A stretch of 29,093 nt of DNA from a virus. The stretch lies in the IMG/VR virus record IMGVR_UViG_3300042508_000154, positions 1 to 29,093 of that record; one strand, 5' to 3'. Under the pieces are notes generated by a model. It did no database searches. It was not told the origin of the DNA and worked only from the letters and a program-made list of their open reading frames with translations. The position numbers and the translations under genes were made by a program. Of this stretch, positions 1 through 7,679 are shown one piece after another. How positions within the stretch are numbered: the stretch's first letter is position 1; the number at the start of each line of letters is the position of its first letter.

Positions 1-1
1 T

Positions 2-349
2 AATAAAGAGTATTGGCTTAGAAAAGCTATTGAGGAATGCCCAGAAAGAAGAGAGCCTTTTGTAGACCTAGCTCAACATTTTTATGAATTAGGAGATTGG
101 TACAGAGTAAAAGAATATTCACAACTTGCTTTAAATATAAAAGAAAAGTATTTAGGATATTTTTGTGAGTCAGAAGCATGGGGATGGAAGCCCCATGACC
201 TACTAGCCCTTGCAAACTATAATCTAGGAGACTTTGAAGAGGCTTCAAAGCATGGAGAAATAGCTGTTTCTTTGTGTGAAGATCAAAGACTGCATGACAA
301 TCTTGCGTTTTATCATGATGCTCAGAATCTTAAAAGTGGTATAATTTAA
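2..349 (+). CDS. C-terminal end of a probable glycosyltransferase with TPR-like helices (5' partial)
   Basis: The reading frame is open from base 2 to TAA at 347-349 (115 codons) with no in-frame ATG, so the gene begins before the window. The product has paired helices of TPR type: [20 protein letters not shown], then a second repeat with [15 protein letters not shown], then [20 protein letters not shown]. The layout [18 protein letters not shown], followed by a repeat containing a WGWKPHD turn and a final NLAFYHD, is what I know from the C-terminal half of phage and Firmicutes family 2 glycosyltransferases with TPR tails. The catalytic GT-A domain would lie upstream, so the enzymatic call rests on family resemblance only. 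The stop is 2 nt before the first fibre gene, whose promoter lies inside this gene's last codons. Other TPR proteins are possible. Confidence 0.6.
   Translation, partial: NKEYWLRKAIEECPERREPFVDLAQHFYELGDWYRVKEYSQLALNIKEKYLGYFCESEAWGWKPHDLLALANYNLGDFEEASKHGEIAVSLCEDQRLHDNLAFYHDAQNLKSGII
318..345 (+). promoter_or_regulatory. Promoter, extended -10, for leaderless fibre mRNA
   Basis: TATAAT at 340-345 is preceded by TGG (337-339), an extended -10. A candidate -35 ATGCTC lies at 318-323 with a 16-nt spacer. Six nt separate the -10 from ATG 352, so transcription would begin at or next to the start codon. No Shine-Dalgarno sequence precedes that ATG. Confidence 0.6.
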
Positions 350-351
350 AA

Positions 352-2211
352 ATGCCTAGTAATTTAACTCCTAAGAATTTCAGATATCCAACACTGGATA
401 TGTCTCCTGACATTCCTAGAGACTTAGGTTATCTTGCACAAGACATTGATGATTACTTAACAGCAAACCCAGGAGCTACAGGACCTACTGGTCCTACAGG
501 AGCAACAGGTGCTACAGGGTCGACTGGTGCTAACAGCACAGTTGCAGGACCAACAGGTGCCACAGGTGCAACAGGTCCTACTGGATCTACAGGTGCCAAC
601 AGCACAGTTGCAGGCCCTACAGGCCCAACAGGTGCCACAGGGCCAACTGGTGCTAACAGTACAGTCGCTGGTCCAACAGGATCAACAGGCGCAACTGGCT
701 CTACGGGCCCAACAGGTGCCACAGGTGCCACAGGTGCAACTGGTCAAGCTGGAACTGGAATTGACATTCTAGGAACTTTTTCTTCTTTAGCTTTATTACA
801 ATCAACTCATCCAACAGGAAATCCTGGAGATGGCTACATGGTGCAAGGCAATTTGCATGTATGGGATAGTGTAAATAGCGAATGGGATAATGCAGGACCA
901 ATTTCTGGACCAACAGGTGCCACAGGTGCAACAGGACCAACAGGTTCTACAGGTGCAACAGGCGCAGATAGCACAGTAGCAGGACCAACAGGTGCAACAG
1001 GCGCAACAGGTTCTACAGGTGCAACAGGCGCATCTGGCGCTAACAGCACAGTAGCAGGACCTACAGGCGCAACAGGAGCAACAGGCGCAACAGGCGCAAC
1101 GGGCTCCACTGGTTCCCAAGCAACATTTTCTTTAACTTCTTCTACTCCCCCACTTGATCCAATCCAAGGACAAGCGTGGTTTAATACTGAAAATGGTAAA
1201 AGTTATACTTACTACGATTCGTTCTGGATAGAAACTGGTTCTTCTTTATCTGGACCAACAGGAGCAACAGGCTCTACAGGTGTAACAGGACCAACAGGTG
1301 CCACAGGAACTCAAGGAGTTGCCGTAAACTTAAAGCCTTCAGTAGCAACAGTACCTTCTTTACCGTCTACTGGCAATACTTTAAATGATGGAAGAATTGT
1401 TGAATCAGATGGAGATCTTTACATTTGGGACGGATCCTCATGGAGTTCAGTCGGACAAATAGTAGGACCTACAGGAGCAACAGGCGCAACAGGCGCAACA
1501 GGTTCTACAGGCGCAACAGGCGCAACTGGTGCAACAGGTTCTACAGGCGCAACAGGCGCAGATAGTACAGTAGCGGGCCCAACAGGCCCAACTGGCGCTA
1601 ACAGCACAGTTCCAGGACCTACAGGCGCAACAGGCGCAACTGGTGCTAACAGCACAGTAGCAGGTCCAACAGGCGCTACAGGACCAACAGGTGCAACAGG
1701 CGCAACAGGCGCAGATAGCACAGTAGCAGGACCAACAGGAGCAACAGGCGCAACAGGCGCCACTGGTTTACCAGGAGCAAGCGGTGGAAAAATAGTTCAA
1801 GTTGTTAGTGCTACAACATCAAATACTACATCTTCAACAGGTGGAGCAGGATATGTAGATGTTAGCGGATTATCTGTAACAATTACCCCAACACTTTCAA
1901 CAAGTAAAATTCTTGTAATGACATCATTTTTAATTTTAGGTACTGGTCCATCATATCAATCTGGTTTGGTTCAACTTGTAAAAAATTCTACATCATTAAC
2001 TTCAGCAGTACTAGGTACTTATTATCCAAATGGTGGGGGAGTTAATACTGGAAACTATGCTCAATATTCAATTCAGTATATAGATTCTCCAGCAACTACA
2101 AGTGCAACAACTTATAAAATTCAGATTAACAACGTCCTTAGCGCAAATAACTGGGGTGCTAATCCAAGTGGAAATCCAATTCAAATTATAGCAATGGAGA
2201 TACTAGCATGA
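352..2211 (+). CDS. Collagen-like tail fibre / receptor-binding protein
   Basis: 619 residues. An N-terminal segment (1-40, probably the tail attachment region) is followed by Gly-X-Thr collagen-like blocks at about 41-133, 186-255, 301-320 and 372-475. Three short globular modules separate the blocks at about 134-185, 256-300 and 321-371; these contain tryptophan motifs such as [13 protein letters not shown] and [11 protein letters not shown]. The blocks use recurring units ([21 protein letters not shown]). The C-terminal domain (478-619) is beta-rich and ends [10 protein letters not shown], like the trimeric C1q/TNF-like or fibre-tip domains that end many phage fibres. Collagen-like blocks in phage fibres form trimeric rods, so the role is a side or tip fibre contacting the host surface. 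The start is ATG 352 directly after a promoter; there is no ribosome binding site. The stop overlaps the next gene by ATGA. Confidence 0.88.
   Translation: MPSNLTPKNFRYPTLDMSPDIPRDLGYLAQDIDDYLTANPGATGPTGPTGATGATGSTGANSTVAGPTGATGATGPTGSTGANSTVAGPTGPTGATGPTGANSTVAGPTGSTGATGSTGPTGATGATGATGQAGTGIDILGTFSSLALLQSTHPTGNPGDGYMVQGNLHVWDSVNSEWDNAGPISGPTGATGATGPTGSTGATGADSTVAGPTGATGATGSTGATGASGANSTVAGPTGATGATGATGATGSTGSQATFSLTSSTPPLDPIQGQAWFNTENGKSYTYYDSFWIETGSSLSGPTGATGSTGVTGPTGATGTQGVAVNLKPSVATVPSLPSTGNTLNDGRIVESDGDLYIWDGSSWSSVGQIVGPTGATGATGATGSTGATGATGATGSTGATGADSTVAGPTGPTGANSTVPGPTGATGATGANSTVAGPTGATGPTGATGATGADSTVAGPTGATGATGATGLPGASGGKIVQVVSATTSNTTSSTGGAGYVDVSGLSVTITPTLSTSKILVMTSFLILGTGPSYQSGLVQLVKNSTSLTSAVLGTYYPNGGGVNTGNYAQYSIQYIDSPATTSATTYKIQINNVLSANNWGANPSGNPIQIIAMEILA
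472..1776 (+). repeat. Four blocks of 9-bp Gly-X-Thr coding repeats
   Basis: GGN-NNN-ACN triplet-of-codons repeats run at about 472-747, 907-1116, 1252-1311 and 1465-1776. The X position is mostly Ala, Pro or Ser. Units coding [11 protein letters not shown] punctuate the blocks. The reverse strand shows long open frames here only because of the repeat. Confidence 0.9.
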
Positions 2212-2468
2212 AAAACTTTAACGCAATACTTTATTTGTATCCAGATGCTGTATTTAGTATGGTAAATGATGACATATCTATGATAACTTGGGTAGGTCAA
2301 GAATATCCAGTTCCAACTGCAAAGCAGTTAAGCGATGCAATTAAAGCAATAGAAGATAAAGAAGCACAAGATATTTTAGATAAAGAAGAAGCAAAAAATT
2401 CAGCTCTTAGTAAGTTGCAGGCGTTAGGCTTAACAGAAGCCGAAGCTAAAGCGATTGCGGGAGTATAG
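2208..2468 (+). CDS. Small XkdW-like protein, possible fibre assembly factor
   Basis: 86 residues. ATG 2208 overlaps the previous stop (ATGA), with GGAG about 10 nt upstream, so it is translationally coupled to the fibre gene. The N-terminal half starts [21 protein letters not shown] and has a short beta-rich pattern. The C-terminal half is a charged helix ([20 protein letters not shown]) ending in [20 protein letters not shown]. Small phage proteins with this plan, including the final LGLTEDE-type motif, are commonly encoded next to tail fibre genes, and some are in the XkdW family. A chaperone or fibre-associated role is inferred from position only. Confidence 0.5.
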   Translation: MKNFNAILYLYPDAVFSMVNDDISMITWVGQEYPVPTAKQLSDAIKAIEDKEAQDILDKEEAKNSALSKLQALGLTEAEAKAIAGV

Positions 2469-2476
2469 GAGATATT

Positions 2477-3205
2477 ATGCCAATAGACTTTCCAAATAGC
2501 CCCTCATTAAATCAATTATTTACAAGTAGCCAGAACACTTGGATATGGGATGGCACAGCATGGACTCTACAAAGACTTACTACAGGTGCTACTGGTGCCA
2601 CAGGTGCAACAGGAGCCACTGGCGCAACAGGCGCCGACAGCACAATTGTTGGCCCAACAGGTGCAACAGGATCAACAGGCGCTACAGGTGCCACTGGCGC
2701 AACTGGCGCTAACAGCACAGTCGCAGGACCAACAGGCGCTACGGGCGCTACAGGTGCCACTGGCGCAACAGGCGCCGACAGCACAGTCCCAGGACCTACA
2801 GGCGCAACAGGCGCAACTGGCGCTAACAGCACAGTAGTAGGTCCAACAGGCGCTACGGGCGCTACAGGTGCCACTGGCGCAACAGGCGCCGACAGCACAG
2901 TCCCAGGACCTACAGGTCCCACAGGGGAAACTTTTCCTTCACAAACTGGTAACTCTGGAAAATTCTTAAGTACAAATGGTACTTCGACTTTATGGAATAC
3001 GGTTGCACAATATTCTTTACCAGCGCAGTCTGGAAACTCTGGAAAATTTCTAACTACAAATGGAACGGCAGAGTCATGGGCAACTGTAGCAACTACAGCA
3101 TATTCAAACGGAACTAATACAGCAAACTCAAATAAAATATTCTATAACACATCTGGAACGCCACCAACTGGCACTGCAGCTGGCGATTTATATATTTTCT
3201 ACTAG
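2477..3205 (+). CDS. Second collagen-like tail fibre protein
   Basis: 242 residues, with a good ribosome binding site (AGGAGAT, 2468-2474). Residues 1-36 form a short N-terminal module with [12 protein letters not shown], the same aromatic motif seen in the neighbouring fibres. Residues 37-150 are Gly-X-Thr repeats containing the [16 protein letters not shown] and STVVGPTG units of the first fibre. The tail holds two copies of a repeat with the core [13 protein letters not shown] followed by W and V (about 157-178 and 183-206), a motif common in phage fibre distal regions. It ends [11 protein letters not shown]. It may trimerise with, or form a shorter fibre beside, the 619-residue protein. 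A 114-bp tandem duplication lies in the collagen block. Confidence 0.85.
   Translation: MPIDFPNSPSLNQLFTSSQNTWIWDGTAWTLQRLTTGATGATGATGATGATGADSTIVGPTGATGSTGATGATGATGANSTVAGPTGATGATGATGATGADSTVPGPTGATGATGANSTVVGPTGATGATGATGATGADSTVPGPTGPTGETFPSQTGNSGKFLSTNGTSTLWNTVAQYSLPAQSGNSGKFLTTNGTAESWATVATTAYSNGTNTANSNKIFYNTSGTPPTGTAAGDLYIFY
2585..2926 (+). repeat. Gly-X-Thr coding repeat block in the second fibre gene
   Basis: Residues 37-150 are almost entirely 9-bp Gly-X-Thr units, with A-N/D-STV punctuation shared with the first fibre gene. The shared units make recombination between the two genes likely. Confidence 0.88.
2708..2916 (+). repeat. Tandem direct repeat, 114-bp period
   Basis: Bases 2729-2802 and 2843-2916 are identical over 74 bp at an offset of 114 bp (38 codons, in frame). 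Each copy is preceded by a similar GCTAACAGCACAGT unit, at 2708 and 2822. This is a recent in-frame duplication in the collagen-like block. Confidence 0.9.
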
Positions 3206-3213
3206 GATAACAT

Positions 3214-5043
3214 ATGACTATAAAAGCATATGATGGAACAACATGGCAAACACAAAAATCATTAAAGATTTATAATGGTTCGTCTTGGTCAACCGCAAAG
3301 CAAGCTTGGATTTATAATGGGACAAGTTGGCTAATAAACTACCCAGAATTTCCATCTTCTTCTTCAAATCCATCTATAACAGTATCATCAGGACTCGACG
3401 GTAGACTTGGTTGTACATATAGTGCATCTGTAGGCTCATGGAATTCCAATGATGCGTATGTTCCAACATCATATACATATCAGTGGACTAGGTCAGGTTC
3501 AGACATTTCTGGAGCGACATCTTCTACATATACAACTGTTTCGGCAGATGCAGAATCAGTGATTGGAGTTAAAGTACGAGCTACTAATCAAAGAGGTAAC
3601 ACAACAACTTCTTCTACTACTGGAACCCAAATGCTCCCACACGTCACATCATTAACAGGTTCAAATACAACACAGTCAGTTTCTACACCAACAGTCTCAT
3701 TTAACCCAAATGGTTTAAGCTACAGCGGATCCTGGAACTCTATATTAAATGCAACCACATATGAAACTACATCGGGAGGATCTGCAGGGTCACCAAGTGT
3801 TAATATTGGAGCACGAACATTTAACGGTACAGGAACTGCAGGTAACGCATCATTTTCAGTAAGAGCAGTAAATACAACTAGACGGATTTCTTTGAGTTGG
3901 CCTGCAGCTATTGGCGCAGTATCTTATGATCTTTACGTTAACGGTACTTTTTTTGGAAATGTGGGTAACGTAACAAGTTATGTTTATAATCCTCCTGATG
4001 ATAGTGCTAGAAACTTTACTATATACCCTAGAACTTCAGGAAATGTTCAAGGATACGGATCATCAGTGGCATCTGCTATAGCGGCTGCAGCAACACGAAG
4101 CGATTATGGAACTGGCAGCGGAAACCTTGTTCAACCTAACGCAACATCCCCTACATTCGCTAGCAGTTCTGCAAGTACTTCAAATTTATCCGTATCTTGG
4201 GGCGGAGCAACAAATGCAACAAAGTATAGAGTGTATTGGACTACCGCATCTTCAATTTCTTTAGACCCCGCTGTGTCCTATGATTCACCAGAATGGACAG
4301 GAACTGCTGCAAGCTATAGTATTTCAGGTAGCGAAGGAAGCACATACTATTTTTATATATCTGCTTCAGGTGACAACAATGTTTGGACACCATATGGATC
4401 ATACAAAACATCAGCTACAATTGCATATACTGCTCCAGGCGCACCTAGCCCATCTACAAGCGGAATAACTTCAAGTTCATTTACAATTTCATGGTCGGCA
4501 GTATCTGGAGCAGCTTTTTATTCTGTAAAAGTTGGAACATCTTCTGGCGGAACAAATATAGTTAATACAACAACAACTAATACCTCATATTCTGTATCAA
4601 GTTTATCTTCAAGCACAACATACTATGTAACAATTGCTGCAAATAAAACAGGATATGGCTATGGAGGTGACGGAACTGCATCGGCAACTACAACAGCAGC
4701 CCCCCCTTCAGTTGGTGTGCCAACTGTTCAGTTTGAAAGAACTGGAAGTCAAATAAAATGGGGTATTGATAACCCATCATTTAGCGGTGCGTTCACACCA
4801 TTTGGAATTGAGTGGGAAGTTAGAACAGCCCAAGGAGGCGGAACTGCAATTGCTAACAGTACAATAAACTATACAACATCTATGACAAGGGGTCCAGTAA
4901 ATGGATATAACTGGAATTATTGGGTTAGATCAACAACAGATTTACCATACAGCGCCAACGCAAGATATCTGAGATGTAGACTTTATGGGCAAAATGACAA
5001 TACTTTTGCAATATTTGACGGCCCTTGGTCCAGTTGGATATAA
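3214..5043 (+). CDS. Fibronectin III / Ig-like tail-surface protein
   Basis: 609 residues. Residues 1-42 hold three copies of an aromatic motif (AYDGTTW, IYNGSSW, IYNGTSW). Residues 55-135 form an Ig-like domain of the YTYQWTRSGSDISGATSSTY type. At least two and probably three fibronectin III domains follow: about 222-295 (RRISLSWPAAIGAVSYDLYV), 310-405 (LSVSWGGATNATKYRVYW) and 407-495 (FTISWSAVSGAAFYSVKV). The C-terminal 110 residues are an aromatic-rich beta domain ending GPWSSWI. Such Thr/Ser-rich all-beta proteins decorate phage tails or fibres and bind host glycans weakly. The start is ATG 3214 with AGGA at 3204-3207. No enzyme motif is visible. Confidence 0.75.
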   Translation: MTIKAYDGTTWQTQKSLKIYNGSSWSTAKQAWIYNGTSWLINYPEFPSSSSNPSITVSSGLDGRLGCTYSASVGSWNSNDAYVPTSYTYQWTRSGSDISGATSSTYTTVSADAESVIGVKVRATNQRGNTTTSSTTGTQMLPHVTSLTGSNTTQSVSTPTVSFNPNGLSYSGSWNSILNATTYETTSGGSAGSPSVNIGARTFNGTGTAGNASFSVRAVNTTRRISLSWPAAIGAVSYDLYVNGTFFGNVGNVTSYVYNPPDDSARNFTIYPRTSGNVQGYGSSVASAIAAAATRSDYGTGSGNLVQPNATSPTFASSSASTSNLSVSWGGATNATKYRVYWTTASSISLDPAVSYDSPEWTGTAASYSISGSEGSTYYFYISASGDNNVWTPYGSYKTSATIAYTAPGAPSPSTSGITSSSFTISWSAVSGAAFYSVKVGTSSGGTNIVNTTTTNTSYSVSSLSSSTTYYVTIAANKTGYGYGGDGTASATTTAAPPSVGVPTVQFERTGSQIKWGIDNPSFSGAFTPFGIEWEVRTAQGGGTAIANSTINYTTSMTRGPVNGYNWNYWVRSTTDLPYSANARYLRCRLYGQNDNTFAIFDGPWSSWI

Positions 5044-5057
5044 TGAAGGTTTATGAT

Positions 5058-5258
5058 ATGATAACAAAAGAAGAAAAAGTTTTTATTTTAAATCAGTATA
5101 TAAAAGAACTTAATTGTAACAAATATACTAGCACAAATAAAATTACTCCTGACTTAACTCAGGAGGAGCTTGCTGAAATAAACCTCAGCATAGAGTCAAT
5201 AGATCAAAAGATTCAAGCCATTGAATCCGAAAAAACAAAAATAGAAGAAGGAGAATAA
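5058..5258 (+). CDS. Small coiled-coil protein, unknown function
   Basis: 66 residues from ATG 5058, chosen because GAAGG (5045-5049) sits 8 nt upstream. An in-frame ATG at 5043 overlaps the previous stop and would add five residues. The protein begins MITKEEKVFILNQYIKELN and ends in a charged heptad-like helix (INLSIESIDQKIQAIESEK), suggesting a coiled coil. It aligns loosely with the next gene: T-K/N-E/D-EK, an I four residues later, a second I, then L and a YT, followed by a variable loop and a helix ending near an I-x-A. It sits between fibre genes, so it may be a small accessory structural or assembly protein; that is inference only. Confidence 0.6.
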   Translation: MITKEEKVFILNQYIKELNCNKYTSTNKITPDLTQEELAEINLSIESIDQKIQAIESEKTKIEEGE

Positions 5259-5259
5259 A

Positions 5260-5457
5260 ATGCCAACATACACAGTTCTAACAAATGACGAGAAAGCAGC
5301 AATTGCTAAAGCAGAAATTAGAAGCCTAGAGTATCAGATGTATACACTTGAAGTAAGACTTATCGCTGAAAATGCAAAGTCTGATCCAGACGATACAACT
5401 GTTGCAACTTTAAATACACTTATTGCTGAAAAGCAAACACAAATAGCAGCACTTTAA
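5260..5457 (+). CDS. Small coiled-coil protein, probable paralogue of the preceding gene
   Basis: 65 residues, starting 1 nt after the previous stop codon, with AAGGAG (5248-5253) upstream. The sequence MPTYTVLTNDEKAAIAKAEI leads into a helix, then a loop DPDDTT, then a second helix TLNTLIAEKQTQIAAL. The plan is that of an antiparallel helical hairpin. Length, acidic start motif and the second helix resemble the adjacent 66-residue protein, which suggests an old tandem duplication. Its function is unknown; the position suggests a tail or fibre-associated role. Confidence 0.65.
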   Translation: MPTYTVLTNDEKAAIAKAEIRSLEYQMYTLEVRLIAENAKSDPDDTTVATLNTLIAEKQTQIAAL

Positions 5458-5475
5458 TTTAAAAAGGAGGATGGA

Positions 5476-7275
5476 ATGTCATACAAAAATACAGTCTTAA
5501 ACGACTTTCCAAACTCATTTTATTTATTAGATGAAGTAGAGTCTGGGCAAATAGCAGACTACACCGAGCTATTATCACAGTTTGCTACATATCAAGATTT
5601 AAAAGATAGCGGATTAGTTTATGCACAATTAGGTGGAATCTCTGTTTACGACTACTCTGGAAGCTTAAATAATGGATCTGCTTCTTCGACATCTTTAAGG
5701 CAAATAATGCCCTTGGTGGCGGGAGGAATAAGAGGAACAGAAATGTTGCCACTTACTGAAATTACCTATAGCCCAAAAGGAATAGCAAACAAAAATTATA
5801 AAGATAATACTTTTTCAATAGAGGCCTGGGTTTTGCTTCCAGCATATAATGCTACTGCAACAGTTGTGGGAGACACGGCTACAGACACTGGAATATTCTA
5901 TGAAAATGGTAATATTATATTTCAAGTAGGTGCCAATAAGGCAGAACATACAGTATCTAATTCTGAAGCAATTCATGTAGTAGGTATATTCCAAAGCAAT
6001 CTTTTGTCTTTGTATGTCAACGGTATTTTGGTTGACACCACATCTGTAGATAATTATAAATTTTTAAATGACATTGCAACATTTAAAAGTGGTCCTTCTA
6101 CAGGAAAATTTGTAATAGACTCAGTAGGATTTTATAGGTATGCCTTATCACCTTCTCAGATTTTAAGTCATTACAATGAGGGTACAAAGGAAGTTAATGT
6201 ATCTCAAATAGCGTCTATAGATGGCGGTTACCTTTTTAGCATGAACACAGAATCTATGCAGCGCAAATTTTCATATACATATCCTGTATCAAAATTATGG
6301 AGCGAGCTAAATATTAATGGCCAGTATTTATCAAGTGATCAGTCTTCTGTATATATTCCAGAGGCAGTTGGGGCCAAGTCTTTTTCTTTCACAGATCATT
6401 TTATTGTACCAAATTACCTAGGGATTACTAGCTCACAGATACACTGGGAAAATGACGTAAAAGGAATTTTAGTAGAGGCAAGCATAGACAACATAACATG
6501 GAGAACTTGCACAAATGGATCGCCATTGCCATACTTTAATAAAAACGATAATCAAATTTCAGATATTATTTATCTAAGGGTAACTTTATCATCTGACGAT
6601 GCCACCAGATATCTACCGATTTTAAAATCCCTAGACATTGCTTTTTACGGTTCAAAGAATTTCTACAGCGACAATTCTGGATATTATATATCTTCGAATT
6701 ATGACTATTCTTTGCCAAAGACAAATAGCAAGACGTTGTCATATAATAAAAACAATGGTCTTACTATGTATGACGGACACGGATTTTCTTTAAATAACGT
6801 CCCAGCAATTTCAACAGTAGAAGTTATATTTACCCCTCAGTACGACGACAATGTTTTAGTGAGCGGATTAGCCAGTCGGTACGAGTGGAATAATGCGGGG
6901 GTCATAACAAAAGCAGGAATATCCTCAATCTATGTAAATGGTATAAATAGGACATCCGCAGTAAACGTATGGGACTTCATGGCTGTAAATACGCCTCACC
7001 ATATAATCATTGAATTTACATCGGCAGACAGCAACCTTAAGTTTAATCAAAATCAAAATGACTCCAAGTCTGGATCTGGGCATATGTATAACAATCTTGC
7101 CGTATATGAAAATGCATTACCGCTATCTTCTAAGCTTAATCACTACTTGCTATATACGGGAAATATCGTAAATCAAATAAATGACACCGCTTTTGGAATT
7201 GAAGAGTCCGCCCTAGGTGAAGATTTGACCCCGTTCTTTATAACTGTGGTAGAGCCAGAGTCAGTTAGCCTATAA
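5476..7275 (+). CDS. LamG-type (concanavalin A-like) tail protein
   Basis: 599 residues, preceded by one of the strongest ribosome binding sites in the window (AAAGGAGG, about 10 nt upstream). It opens MSYKNTVLNDFPNSFYLLDE, a start I associate with phage LamG-type fibre proteins. A LamG/concanavalin A-like domain covers about 110-235: NTFSIEAWVLLP at the front, LSLYVNGILVDTT in the middle, FYRYALSPSQILSHYNEG at the end. Residues about 300-392 resemble a discoidin-like beta sandwich (GILVEASIDNITWRTCTNG, IYLRVTLSSD). A second, more diverged LamG-like unit covers about 445-565 and ends AVYENALPLSSKLNHYLLY. LamG folds bind carbohydrates, so host-surface binding is likely. It is the last gene before a new promoter. 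Confidence 0.75.
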   Translation: MSYKNTVLNDFPNSFYLLDEVESGQIADYTELLSQFATYQDLKDSGLVYAQLGGISVYDYSGSLNNGSASSTSLRQIMPLVAGGIRGTEMLPLTEITYSPKGIANKNYKDNTFSIEAWVLLPAYNATATVVGDTATDTGIFYENGNIIFQVGANKAEHTVSNSEAIHVVGIFQSNLLSLYVNGILVDTTSVDNYKFLNDIATFKSGPSTGKFVIDSVGFYRYALSPSQILSHYNEGTKEVNVSQIASIDGGYLFSMNTESMQRKFSYTYPVSKLWSELNINGQYLSSDQSSVYIPEAVGAKSFSFTDHFIVPNYLGITSSQIHWENDVKGILVEASIDNITWRTCTNGSPLPYFNKNDNQISDIIYLRVTLSSDDATRYLPILKSLDIAFYGSKNFYSDNSGYYISSNYDYSLPKTNSKTLSYNKNNGLTMYDGHGFSLNNVPAISTVEVIFTPQYDDNVLVSGLASRYEWNNAGVITKAGISSIYVNGINRTSAVNVWDFMAVNTPHHIIIEFTSADSNLKFNQNQNDSKSGSGHMYNNLAVYENALPLSSKLNHYLLYTGNIVNQINDTAFGIEESALGEDLTPFFITVVEPESVSL

Positions 7276-7300
7276 TTTTGTCCACCTCTTGTGCAAACTC

Positions 7301-7329
7301 TAGACTTTAGCACAGAATAATGGTATGAT
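7301..7329 (+). promoter_or_regulatory. Promoter of the portal operon
   Basis: TAGACT (7301-7306), a 17-nt spacer, then TATGAT (7324-7329) with a TGG extension (7321-7323). The -10 ends 8 nt before ATG 7338, again compatible with a leaderless transcript. No hairpin terminator is visible between the LamG gene and this promoter. Confidence 0.55.
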
Positions 7330-7337
7330 TTATGTCT

Positions 7338-7679
7338 ATGGATATTAATAAAGCTAAATATAACATTAATGAAGAAGAATCGATTCTAGGCATATACGTA
7401 TGGGAGATGCCTGACGGTAGATGGATTGGAGACGACGATGGGAACTTTCTTTCAGTCACGTCCAAAAAAGGAAATAGATCCAACATCGATGCTTTGGCTA
7501 GAGAAGTTCGCTCATTTGGCATATATGAGGGCGGGCCTAAATTTCTTTCAGCAAGAAGAAAGATTGACGACGAAGAATTCCAGCATCAAAAGCAAAGACT
7601 TGACTGGGGACTAGTTCCTGATCCATATGATATCGGAAACTATAAAGACGAAATGAAAAAAATAGGTGGTTTAAGATGA
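7338..7679 (+). CDS. Small conserved-looking phage protein upstream of portal, unknown function
   Basis: 113 residues from ATG 7338. ATG 7332 (two residues longer) is possible but lies too close to the -10 box to be transcribed from that promoter. Neither start has a Shine-Dalgarno sequence. The protein is acidic and soluble, with IYVWEMPDGRWIGDDDGNFL near the start, a short helix (NIDALAREVRSFGI) and a charged C-terminus with LVPDPYDIGNYKDEMKKI. I do not recognise a family. It overlaps the portal start by ATGA, so it is probably translated in step with the portal and may be a head-assembly or packaging accessory. Confidence 0.7.
   Translation: MDINKAKYNINEEESILGIYVWEMPDGRWIGDDDGNFLSVTSKKGNRSNIDALAREVRSFGIYEGGPKFLSARRKIDDEEFQHQKQRLDWGLVPDPYDIGNYKDEMKKIGGLR

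Noticed and set aside
453-1763. Long open frames on the minus strand reading Ala-Pro-Val repeats
   Set aside because: They are the exact reverse of the Gly-X-Thr repeats, with no ribosome binding site or plausible protein; open only because the repeat lacks stops.
2512-2922. 136-codon minus-strand frame over the second fibre gene
   Set aside because: Same cause as above: reverse reading of the collagen-like repeat.
472-2926. Regular short repeats that might suggest a CRISPR array
   Set aside because: The repeats are in-frame 9-bp coding units with no spacers of constant length and lie within two genes.
3214-7275. Possible diversity-generating retroelement target in the fibre/LamG genes
   Set aside because: No reverse transcriptase and no template copy were seen in the window; the variable-region signature was not recognised.
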